This document shows, in pieces, positions 46,251 through 56,113 of a DNA stretch of 64,000 nt. The number at the start of each line of letters is the position of its first letter. Within the stretch, counting starts at the first letter, position 1. The notes beneath the pieces were generated by a model. That model did not search any database and was not told the DNA's origin. It saw only the letters and a program-made list of their open reading frames with translations. This DNA is from Phanerodontia chrysosporium (lineage: Eukaryota > Basidiomycota > Agaricomycetes > Polyporales > Phanerochaetaceae): assembly GCA_001910725.1 (NCBI GenBank), contig MJGA01000036.1, positions 124,001-188,000 of the forward strand, read 5' to 3'. Both the position numbers and the translations under genes were made by a program.

Positions 46251-49200
46251 TCAGATGTGGCGCCCCTCCTCCCAGTCGAGATCGGCCTTAGCGCGATCGG
46301 AGGCAGGAAGGAGAGAGACGTCGACTTCGGTGACGAACGGGCGAAAAGAGGCGGCAAGGGCTTCGAAGGCAGTGGCAGCGAGCTTGCGGGGCGCTTCCGG
46401 ATTTTCGCGATGGAATTTGTTGACCAGGGCCTTGGCGTGCTTGAGGTTGTCTGCTTTTTCCCACGTGTCGCCGGCTTGGCCGTAGCCTTTCCAGCGGACC
46501 TTGTACTGCAGTTGGCGGCGGTATATGCGGCTGTCGAGGATCTTCTCGACGACGTATTCTTCTTCGCCGGCAACCTTGACAGGTTTGGGAGGCAGAGGCT
46601 TCTCGACGCCCTGATCGTGCCATGGGCTGAGGCGGTTGACATGGAAAACCGGGTGGATTTTCAGCCAGCTCGGGAGCTCGAGCCGATAGTCCAGATCGCC
46701 GATCTTTTCCAGAACCTTAAACGGACCCAGCTGGCGGGGGCCGAGCTTGGGCGAGGGCTGATCGATGCTGAGGTCCTTCGTGCTGAGCCAAACCTGATCG
46801 CCGACTTTGAAGGAGTGGGCGCGTTTCTTCGCGGCCTCGTATTCTTCTTTCATGCGGGCTTTGGTTAGGCGCAGGGCAGCTTCGGCCTCTTTGCGAACGT
46901 GAGCCATGCGGTCTAGGCGCTCATCGAGAGCGGGAACCTTGGTGTGTTTGCCAGCCGGGATCGTGAAGTCCGGTGTATAGCCGTAAACAATCTCGAAGGG
47001 CGTGCGCTCGGTAGCGCTAGACACGTGCGAGTTCAGGGTGAACTCGGCCATCGGGAGCCAATCGACCCAGTCGTCTTGGCGCTGGGAGACGAAGAGACGC
47101 AGGAGTTTCTCGACTTCCTGGTTCTTGCGCTCGACCTTGCCGTTGCCTTCGGGGTGATATGCCGTGGTGAGACCGGTAGCGATGCCGAGGCGCTTGTACA
47201 GCGCTCGCATGTACTGGGCTACAAACTGGGGTCCACGATCGGAGAAGATCTTGCGTGGGAGGCCGTGGAGGCGGAAGATGTCCGTGTAGTGGACGTCGCC
47301 CATGCCGGCAGCGGTGATCGTCGAGTCGACCGGCACAAGGTGGCACTGATCCGAATAGTGGTCCACGTAGACCGCGATCGAGTCCTTCTTGGTCTTGGCG
47401 TCGCGTGGGAGTTGCGTGATGAGATCCACGCCGACGTGTTCCCAAGGCCCTGAAGGGACGTCGTGGGGCTGTAGGGTGGCTTTCGGATGCGGGGCGGACT
47501 TGTACCGTTGACATTGATCACAGCCGAGTACGTAGCGGCTAACATCGGCGGAGATGCGCGGCCACCAATAGTACCGAGAGACCAACTCAAGGGTGGTGTG
47601 TTTCCCAGGGTGTCCGGCAGTCGGCGCGTCGTGGCAAGACTTGATGACGTCGTTGCGCAGCGCGGCACTGTTCGGGACATAGACTTTCCCATGGTAGTAC
47701 AGAAGGCCGTTGTCTTCTTCCCATTCGAGGACGCCGTTGCGCAGCTTGCGGGGCCCCTTGGTCCGGAGAGTCTGCAGGGCGTCTGCGACTTCCTTTTCCT
47801 TTTCGGAGCAGTCGCGAATGCGCTTCTCGAGGGGGGAGGGGTTTGCGAAGGCTGCCGTGGCAGCTATCTTAAACAGCTCTGGCTTCAACACTACCTGCGA
47901 GCGATTGTCTTCTTCATCGGAGACATGCAGCGAGGAGGGCCGGGAGAGCGGATCCGCGAGGAGATGGGTCTTGCCGGGGCGGTGGATGATGCGGAAGTCA
48001 TACTCGGCGAGGTAGGAGGCCCACCGGGCTTGTCGCCGCGTGAGATTCTGCGCAGTCTTCCAGTACTGGAGATTCTGATGATCGGTCCAGATCTCAAAAG
48101 GCTCCGGGAGACCTTCGAGGAACTGGCGCCAATCCTTGAGAGCTTCGATGATTGCAAGCATCTCACGGTCCCAGATCTCGTAGTTCCGCTCGGCGGGGCT
48201 CATGGTCTGCGAGCGATACGCGATTGGATGCCAGAGTCCATCTTCGGGGTTGCGTTGGGCTATGACTCCTCCGGTGGCGTAACCAGAAGCATCGGTCTCG
48301 ACGCGAGTTGGCCGATCAATGCTCCACATGGCGAGCACGGGCTGAGTCGTGAAAGCGCGCTTGAGCGTCTCGAAGGCTTCTGCCTGTGCGGGACCCCAAT
48401 TAAACGGAGTGTCCTTCTTCGTCAGATCGTGCAGCGGGCGGCAGATCTTTGAGAAGTCTTTGATGAAACGGCGATAGAAGTTGGCGAACCCGACGAAGCC
48501 TCGTACGTCTTTGAGGTTCTTCGGGGTCGGCCATTCGGCTACAGCCTTAACCTTGCCGGGGTCCATGCCAACCTGTCCTTCGCTGATGAGGAGCCCAAGA
48601 TACTCGATCTCTGAGCGCTCGAACTCGCACTTCTCGGGCCGAAGATACAGATCGTATTTGGCGAGGCGTGCCAAGACTTCATGAACAATCTTCCGATGCG
48701 AAGCGAGATCGTTCGACCAGATGAGAATGTCGTCGAGGTAAACTGCGACCTTGCTCTCAGCGATGAGGTCGGCAAAGATGTGGTTCATGAGGGCCTGGAA
48801 CGTGGCAGGGCTGTTGCACAGACCGAAGTACATAACTCGGGGTTCAAAGAGACCGCGGTTGGTGACGAAGGCGGCTTTCCACTCGTCACCTTCCTTAATC
48901 CGGACGTTGTTGTAGCCCCAACGGACGTCGAACTTGGTGAAGATCTTGGCACCCTGGAGCTTCCCGATGATATCGGAGGCGAGCGGAAGGGGGTAGCGAT
49001 TCTTCACGGTGATGTCGTTGAGCTTGCGGTAATCCTGGATGAACCGGAGCTTGCCGTCCTTTTTCTTGATGAAGAAGACAGGGGAAGCGATCGGAGACTT
49101 GCTGGGGACGATATAGCCCTTGGCGAGTGCGTCGTCGATGAACCGCTGTAGTTCTTCATTCTCGATCGGGGACATGGGATAAACCTTCGATTTGATCGAG

Positions 49201-50008
49201 GCCGGGGCGTCCGGAACGAGATCTATCGCGTGATCCCAGGGCTGATGCTTCGGAAGGCGGTGCGATTCCTCTTCAGAGAACACCTTCTTGTGTCGGTGGT
49301 ACTCCTTGGGGACCAGTTCTTCGAACGTCTTGGCGTACTTCTCGCGATTGGCTTCGACAGCGATCGCTTGCGAGTAAGTGTAGCCGGCGAGGATCCAGAC
49401 TTCGTCCTTGGCGTCCTCAACAATGCCTGCTCGAAGCCATTCACGGCGCTCGGAGCGGTTGGCATCAATCTGGTGGATACCGAAAACCGGGGTGTCCTCA
49501 GCTCCGCCGCGGAGCTGAAACTGGACATCTCCCGTTTCCCAGTCGATGTTCGGATTCCATTTCTTGAGCCACGGAAGTCCGAGGATGACGTCCTCCGGAC
49601 CGATGTTCGTGACAAGAAACTCCTCCTTAAACGTATAAGAACCCACAGTGAGCTGGAGTCTGGCACGGCGTGTGATAGATCCTGCTTCATTCTTGGTTCC
49701 GTCGATGTTGTACAGTGTGATTTCCTTTTTGAGTGGTACCGTGAGGATCTTGTGTTGTTTACAGAAATCCTCGTGGATGAACAGCGAAGTCGCACCGGAG
49801 TCAATCATTGCAGGCGTGCGAATAGTTTTATTGAGTCCGGTGAGCTTTACAGGTACACGATAGTGATTCGAAAAAGGATCTAGCACTGATATTGTACATG
49901 AGCGGATGGTATCTGACAAGTCCTGTGGTTCTAGTGATGGCGCCGGAGTTGAATCCGGGCTTGACGAGACGGGGACCGACGATGCGGCGTCACTCCGGCC
50001 CCTTAAGC
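46251..50008 (-). CDS. G3-B pol polyprotein
   Basis: Open for over 1240 codons in the -1 frame relative to gag. No ATG stands at its head, which fits expression by frameshifting at 50009-50015. Approximate residues counted from 49919: protease MIDSGATSLFIHEDF (about 35-50); RT with GYNNVRIKEGDEWKAAF and YLDDILIWS (about 394); RNase H DASGYATGG, EIWDREMLAI and WTDHQNLQYW; integrase zinc domain HDAPTAGHPGKHT...CDQCQ (about 760-800); catalytic core VDLITQLP (829), SDRGPQF (890) and NGKVERKN (925); chromodomain EEYVVEKILDSR, YKVRWKGYGQ, DTWEKADN (about 1120-1165). The chromodomain should bind modified histones and steer integration. All catalytic residues I can check are present. Confidence 0.95.
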
Positions 50009-51253
50009 AAAACCCCCGAGCTGCTTTTGTATCAGAGCCAGCTGATCACGGAGGGCGGCGAGCGCGGCGGCTTGGTCGTCAGACGAGCTGCCGGAAGACG
50101 AGGAGGCCGGAGACGAGGAGTCCTGCGACAAGGTATCCGAAGACGAGGCGCGGACGGCGGCGGTAGCGGGGGCGGTTCTCGGCTTGCCCTCGAGGCGGGC
50201 GCGACAGACGCGGGACCAGTGACCCTTCTTGCCGCAGTGGTTGCAAACCGAGTCGCGGTGAACGGGGTCCGTGGACTTGTGGGACTTCGAGCCGCAGACC
50301 TTGCAGCGGTCCTTCATGACGGCGTCGAACTGGCGCTTGAGATCCGTGCCGGTGAGACCCTTAAACAGCTCGTCGATGTTCGCGGCGTCGATGTCCATCG
50401 CGTTCGGGTCGCGGAAGGCGCGCGCCGACGAGCTAGCCGGAGTCGAGGACGTCTTGCCTTGCTGTGCCAGGAGGTCTTGCGAGAGCTTGTCCTTCGACCG
50501 GTCGACGGCGAAACCCGCGTTCTTGAGCTCGTCGTACGTCTCGGGGCCCTTGCCGGTAGCGGGGTTGACCATGTACGAGATCCGCTCGAGGTAGTCCTTA
50601 TTAAACTTCGTCCGTAGCCGGGCTGCCAGGTCTTCCGGGGTGAGCTTCGTGCGGCCGGCGAGGGCTTGGAACTCTGCAAAGAACTCCGCGAACCGACGGT
50701 TGCCCTGCGTACAAGCTTGCAGCTTACTGAGAGCCTCGGCCTTCTCGTCCATGGGCTCGAACCGGTTCTTGAAGGCCTCCCAGAACGTAGCGCGGGAGCC
50801 GTCGAATATCTGAGTGCCGTCTGCTGCTTGCTCGATGTACTGCCGTGCCCATTCAGCCGCTTCATCCTGCATGAAGGAGAGAGCGCCGACGATCCACTTC
50901 TGGCCGTCTACCAAGATCTTGCCGGATTCGGGGTCCCGCTGGAGGTTGCCGTTGACGTCGCGCTTGCCGAATTTCTCCGGCTGTCCATCGGCGTAGATGC
51001 GGTAGGCGGCGCGGAAGAGACGGGCCGTGTCCGAACCTTTCCCTTTGAACGGGACGGGCTTCTCGACGAAGGGGAGCTCCTTGTTGGCGTTGACCGTTGC
51101 GTTGACCGTTGTCCGATTGGCGCCAATAGTTTGGGCCAGAGTGTTAACCGTGTTCGTGAGCTGCGTCATCGCCTGGGCCATTTGCAGGAGAGCAGCGGAG
51201 ATGGGGTCGGGGGGAGCCGGGCCAGGAGGCGCTCCACCGGGAGTGCTCGACAT
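50003..51253 (-). CDS. G3-B gag
   Basis: 416 residues from ATG 51253 (MSSTPGGAPPGPAPPDP). A leading helical region (LLQMAQAMTQLTNTVNTLAQ) precedes a capsid core (DEAAEWARQYIEQAADG, WEAFKNRFEP, RFAEFFAEFQALAG). PNAMDIDA comes next, then two zinc-binding clusters, CKVCGSKSH and the CCHC knuckle CNHCGKKGHWSRVC. A Ser-rich tail ends at TAA 50003. It would form the particle and bind genomic RNA. The last codons contain the frameshift signal for pol. Confidence 0.93.
   Translation of the reverse strand: MSSTPGGAPPGPAPPDPISAALLQMAQAMTQLTNTVNTLAQTIGANRTTVNATVNANKELPFVEKPVPFKGKGSDTARLFRAAYRIYADGQPEKFGKRDVNGNLQRDPESGKILVDGQKWIVGALSFMQDEAAEWARQYIEQAADGTQIFDGSRATFWEAFKNRFEPMDEKAEALSKLQACTQGNRRFAEFFAEFQALAGRTKLTPEDLAARLRTKFNKDYLERISYMVNPATGKGPETYDELKNAGFAVDRSKDKLSQDLLAQQGKTSSTPASSSARAFRDPNAMDIDAANIDELFKGLTGTDLKRQFDAVMKDRCKVCGSKSHKSTDPVHRDSVCNHCGKKGHWSRVCRARLEGKPRTAPATAAVRASSSDTLSQDSSSPASSSSGSSSDDQAAALAALRDQLALIQKQLGGFA
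50009..50015 (-). promoter_or_regulatory. -1 ribosomal frameshift site between gag and pol of G3-B
   Basis: GGGTTTT read as G GGT TTT in gag, two codons before the gag stop; pol is in the -1 frame and open across it. Nine bases further on GCCGGAGT begins, repeated inverted as ACTCCGGC about 50 nt later, so a stem or pseudoknot is possible. Copy A keeps the heptamer, and its one change in the first arm (GCTGGAGT) still pairs as G-T. Confidence 0.7.
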
Positions 51254-51682
51254 GTTGGGAGGACGGGGAGTGTTGGCTCCTGAGTGAGCGCGGGAGAGAT
51301 CGAGGGGCGAGGGAGCTGGTTCGTGATCGGAGAGGACGGAGCCGAGCGATGTCTCGGGAGACGAGTGGTGGCTGCTGTCCGGGGGACTGTGATCGGGAGT
51401 ATTCGGAGTGGTGGCAGAGGCGCGGGCAAATTCTAGCCGTTGCGCGAAATGAGGGCGTTCGAACTGTGTTTCTCGGTCGCTAGGCGGAACCGGGAGTAGC
51501 GGAGGGGCAGTTTCTCGATAAGGGCAGGGCTGCTGACTGCACTCCCTGGCTTCTCGAGACCCGTTGTTCTCCTCGACGTGGAGGTCAGCGGGAAGAGTGA
51601 CGCCGTTCTCTGTGGTTCGTCCGAAGAAGTGCGGACAATTCGAACAGTCGAAATCCAGAGCGACAGAAGATGTATTTATAAA

Positions 51683-52371
51683 CTAATCGAAATAACCAGC
51701 CTCGTACACAATGTTCAGCTGCCCTACGATACGGCGGAAGTTTCGCCTTAAACCGATGAACGGAATGTCACCAATTTGAGCGAGACCGAGCTCGTATTGG
51801 TGCCACTCCTTAAACGTGGTGGTGGGGGCGAGGCGGCTGAGCTCGGCGCGGATCTGGCAAAGTCGCTCGAGCAGGAGATGGAAGTGGTGGGCGTGGTCGC
51901 TGTTGACGATGTGGAGCAGGTCGACTTCCTCGACGGCCTTGAGACGCTTGATGGTGGCGTCGAGCTTGGGCGTGAAGATGCCGACGAGGTCGGTAGGGGA
52001 GTACTTGGGGACGTCGATGCCGACGGGCTTGCGGGCGATGGGCTCGTACGTCGGGGCGGCGCTGAGGCGCTCTGCCAAACTGAGCTTCGAGGAGGAGGCG
52101 GCTACGGCGGCCTGGGCTTCTTGCGCCTCTCGTTGGCGCTGCTCGCGGATGCGGTTGCCTACGCGTTGTTCGGCCTCACGAGCCTCGCGAACGGCGGTCC
52201 AGTTGATGGAGGGGACAGAGGGCAGAGGTGTCGGGAGCGTGGAGACGTGCTTGATGACCGCCTTGACTTTGCGGTCCGTCCACTTGACGGGGTTACCGGC
52301 CTCGCGACGACGTTGGAGGCGGTCGAAGATGCGCTGGGGGATGTGGTCCTTGAGCCGGACGTCTTTCGGCA
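51683..52371 (-). CDS. Accessory ORF upstream of gag, G3-B
   Basis: 229-codon open frame with no internal methionine and no in-frame ATG upstream before a TGA. It begins right behind TTTGCAG, a splice-acceptor sequence; a GTACGT donor 61 bp upstream (intron about 52372-52432) would be a normal fungal intron. Translation must therefore start from an upstream exon or at a non-AUG codon (GTG at 52372). The product has a basic N-terminal region (KDHIPQRIFDRLQRRREAG), a coiled coil (REAREAEQRVGNRIREQRQ), a proline-containing linker and a helical C-terminal domain (KLDATIKRLKAVEEVDLL, VNSDHAHHFHLLLERL). Not recognised. Its conservation between copies A and B, and a similar ORF at the same place in G2, argue for a function. 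Confidence 0.65.
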
Positions 52372-52513
52372 CTGCAAAGCAAGGACCTCAGCAACGTGCA
52401 CGGAGTGAGCAGGCTGCTCGACTACGACGTACTCGCTTTAAACGGAGGGAATAAACTTTTTTAAACGGGGTTTGGGGGGAGCGGTAGGGGAAAATGCCTA
52501 GGGCACCCAAAAG

Positions 52514-52523
52514 ATCTCGACCT
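52514..52523 (-). promoter_or_regulatory. Self-type primer binding site of G3-B
   Basis: On the minus strand AGGTCGAGAT starts two bases after the 5' LTR. It is the exact complement of ATCTCGACCT at 52707-52716 in the LTR, 34 nt downstream of a TATA box (52744-52750). The same pair is present in copy A (43837-43846 and 44030-44039). Confidence 0.75.
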
Positions 52524-52525
52524 AA

Positions 52526-53220
52526 TGTCGCGGAGCTAGGGCTCAACGCTTCACGAGGGAGGGCAAGTGGGGAGGTCGACGACAAGGCGCGGCGGAGCGA
52601 GTCACGCAGCGACGCACAACTTATTCAGCTGTCCGTATTGACCAAGGTTATATTAGCACTGTAACTACAATACAAACATCGGGCTTACCTGTCCGTATTG
52701 ACCAAGAGGTCGAGATGACGGACAGGAGCGAGGGGAGCTACCCTTATATACTACAGGTCCTTTAGGGCAGGCTATACGATTACATAAGCTGATGGGCAGC
52801 GCTCAGCATAGCCGGCGAGGCTGCGACGCGGGCTGCGCGGCGAGGCTGTGCTGGGGCTATGTCACGAGGCTGTGTCAGCTGGCAGTGTCTCGAGGCTGCG
52901 TCGGGCCGAGGCTGTGTCATCAGGCTGATCAGCTCGGCGTGTCTCGGTGAGGGGAGTCATCAGGGATGACAGTGCCTCCTCGGCGATCCGGGGAACCGGT
53001 TGCAGGGCAGACCGGTGATCCGGGCAGTGTCTGAGCGCGCAGCGGGATGCGCTGGCGTCTAGGGGTGATGCGCCATCAGGGCGCTGGCGCTGCATGGCCA
53101 GGCGCTGAGTGTGGGCGGCTAGGACTCCAGACGGCGCGAGGGCTGCTCGCCCGTTGGATTAATCGAGGAAAATAGCCAAAAATCGGCGAAAAATAGGGCT
53201 GCGCCGTCACATCCGTGACA
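52526..53220 (-). repeat. 5' LTR of G3-B
   Basis: 695 bp. TATA box 52744-52750, predicted start near 52716. Just inside the transcript an 18-bp direct repeat (52689-52706 and 52629-52646) brackets an intron-like 60-bp segment. Confidence 0.93.
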
Positions 53221-53993
53221 CACAGCCTACAGCCTACATAAGGCTTCTGAGGCTTCTTCAAGAAGACAGGTTCGTTCTCGGGCAAACTAGGAGGCTGCTC
53301 TGGCAATAGTAATTTTCGCATGAAGTATCATACATCAGACGCACTCAGATCACTGGTAGACGAGTCGTCCTTGAGTAGTGAGCGATAGCCTGCAGCATAT
53401 GAGTTTGACGACATGGCTGGATGCACCTCTTGGTTGGAGGATGCAGATACTGAAGGGCTGACACCGTGAACTTCCACTATGTTGGGCATATTCTGGCTCT
53501 GAGTTGCCGAGTTCTTCGGCCTTGTCCTATGCTTTTTTGGAGGTGGAGACTGTTCGTCCTTCGGGCTTTTAGGTGGAGGAAGGACCTGCGGGAGTGCATC
53601 ATAGTGGCGGCGACGACTTGGACTGTTGGTCGAAGATGTCCCCCGCAAGACTGAGGTATAAGGTGGAGGTGTTTGTTGAAGGCAGAGAGAGTATTGTGGT
53701 GTCAAATGGGATGTGAATGCATGAACACCATAGTCAAGATAGGAAACGCCGCGTGTTGCCAGATGGTCGAAGACACAAGGGTCAGAAGCAGATGTGACCA
53801 CTTGGGAAGGGAACGGAAAGGGGTGAAACTTGGCAGGGTTCCAATCAGAGGAGTTAACGGTGACGAGAGTGGTTGGGACAGCTGAGGATACCTGTTGCAT
53901 GTACAGCGCCATGGGTCTGGACAAGTGCAGCGTTGCATAGAGGCAGAGGAGCTGTAGGGAGGCATTGAGGGGTTCTATGATTTTCCTGAGCAT
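53221..53993 (-). pseudogene. Hypothetical protein cut by the G3-B LTR
   Basis: A 221-codon frame from ATG 53993 to 53328 encodes a Ser/Pro-rich, probably disordered protein (HDHY-type basic patch, PPPKKHRTRPKNSA). A GTATGA donor at its end and a CCAG acceptor near 53290 suggest a following exon with LPENEPVFLKKPQKPYVG. That exon runs straight into the LTR at 53220. The phase of that splice does not work out cleanly, so the join is uncertain. No family recognised. The lost 3' part was not found elsewhere in the window. Confidence 0.4.
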
Positions 53994-56113
53994 TAAAACA
54001 AATGTCGGGCACTTTATTTATATGGTTTCCATACCTTCATTGCAGACTCTGTGCATCATGCCTAGATGTCAGAGGCTGGTGGTGCAAAGGGTAAAAAAGA
54101 GCTTCAGACAATGCATATACCATACATGCATGCACATAGAGGAGTGTGGCGTGTTTTTGTGGCAAACTGCCTCAAAGTCGGCTTCCAATATATCAGCTTT
54201 GGGAGCACATCAAAGGTGAACATACCACCATTTCCTGCTGTTGCAGGTTTATGTCGGTCTCAGAGCTAACTCACAATGTTTCGTAAGTCAAAGAGTATAT
54301 ATTCCTGGTGCTAAAGATGAGGTTCCACGTTGCATCACGGCATGAGGAAGGGGACACATCAGTGGAACAGAGATGGTGCACTATGAGGTCCGGACACCTG
54401 GAATTTTGCCATGATCATGGAGGAAATACTCTGATTCACCTGGTTAGTGGAGTTTTTTGGAAATTGTTGAAAATCACCCGAAACAAAATGAGTAAGGCAC
54501 ATGGTGAATTTATACAGAACTGGGTGAATTTATGCACGTACGAGGGTAACCGACCGGGATTGATGTGGAGTGTCTCGCATCGCGCGCAACAGTCACAGTC
54601 CACTCATCTCTCTCCATTTCCCTCATGTAAGTCTGGCAAACTGTGCCCTCACCCTCTGCCCACCACAACGAGCGCGCTCAGGCTACCGCCACTGTCCTCT
54701 GAGCTGCTCGTCTTCCTACTGATGCCACTGCCCACTCACTTCACTGACCTCATGTGCAGCATCCACAATCACGTACCGTGTTGCTGTGGTGCAGGGTAAA
54801 CCAGGTGTGTCGACCTCCCCTTTGATAAACGAGTGCTAATAACATTGTATATATCATAGAGTCGACTGAAAATGAGACCACGGCACCCTCTGCAGGTCAG
54901 ACCACCATGCCACTGCTGCCCTGCCCCTTGCTCCAGACTTCACCACACGCATTAAGCGTTAACCCTTGCAGCATGTGTCAGTGCCCTGGTGGTACAATTG
55001 CGCTCAACCCCACTATAATGCAGGCTTCGCAAGGTGCGCATAATGGCATTGTGTTCATCAACTGACTCAACTAACTCGCCCGGCTCAAGCCTTCTAGAGT
55101 GCGGGCCGCCATCATTATTGCTGCCCACCAGCGCAATCTCACACAGACGGGGCACGAGGATTCTATGTCCAGGTTTGCTATAGTAAGTCAGTCTCTGACA
55201 TGATTCCGAGTCATGTATCTAAATTGCATGTACCTTCTTCAGCTGCCAGCAAGCAGCACTCCCGCAGTCTCTGCTGTCCTGTAGGTATCCCTGTGCATGT
55301 TGCCCGGTGCCTCACCCAGTGCCCCCTCCCCTTGTCTTGTGCAGCCTCCTGCAGACACAGTGAGTCCTCTCTATAGTACATTGCACATATATGCACTGTA
55401 TATCCTCATGCTACCGTCAATAAATCTGTGATGTTGTCCTACTTGGTCATGGTTTCCGTGTGTGAATCCTGGAGAAGATCCACCATTACCGTGTGGAATA
55501 TGGCCTGCTTTAGGGCACACCAGGCAAATTTCAGCTGTTTGGCTCACTTTTCAGATATGGTGAAAATGGAAATATTGCAGGTCATTTTCACCATGATTGC
55601 AATCTCGCATATCACCGAACTTTCAGACACATTTCACCCATTGAGGCAGCACTTTTGGCCCATTTCTAACAAGGTGATTTTTGCCCGAGCTGACCACTAC
55701 AGTGGTGACTGTGGAAGTCATCACTCCGGAGTGACGTCGGAGTGCTCTGGAGTGGTCACGTGTGACTCCAGACGACTTCAGAGCGGCAAGCCGCGATGCT
55801 GCCGGAGTGGATCGCAATCTGCTTCAGAGCACTCTGACTCTGCGGCAATACTATATGGCAACTTTATAGCCAGTTGTTACCCCTCCTCAGACAAGATGGT
55901 AATAGTCTGTTTACCTTGCTTCAGTTCAATCCTAAAGGGTGTTGCTCAGTTAGATAAACACACTGGTGCTAGGTCTCTCAAACCCCAGTAAAAGTATAAC
56001 ATTACTGTTATGCAATGTTTATAGTTACTGAACACTTGCTTGTGATCTGTCTGCCAAAGGATAGCCTGATATGAAAGCCAAATTCATATTAGAAATTACA
56101 GAATTAAGCACAT
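53994..56113. other. Intergenic region, no recognised gene
   Basis: Several ORFs of 60-190 codons overlap on both strands (for example 54308-54799 and 55428-55991), without a family pattern or matching introns. A self-complementary GC-rich patch lies at 55695-55830, including CTGGAGT...ACTCCAG around CACGTG (55749-55773). Confidence 0.4.

Larger units (their letters stand above)
45519..53220 (-). mobile_element. Gypsy/Ty3 chromodomain retrotransposon G3, copy B (frames intact)
   Basis: LTRs at 45519-46212 and 52526-53220 (694 and 695 bp, TGTCGCGG...CCGTGACA), purine tract, open pol, open gag, open accessory ORF and primer site. No stop interrupts any of the long frames. Two oddities: the flanking pentamers differ (GGGTT left, CACAG right), and the two LTRs differ from each other at many sites although pol is intact. 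The copy therefore looks recombinant rather than freshly inserted. Confidence 0.95.

Noticed and set aside
47487..48452. 321-codon plus-strand ORF within G3-B
   Set aside because: Antisense to the intact pol; the composition is the mirror of pol codons.
55695..55830. MITE or promoter palindrome
   Set aside because: Self-complementary patch without clear terminal repeats or target duplication.
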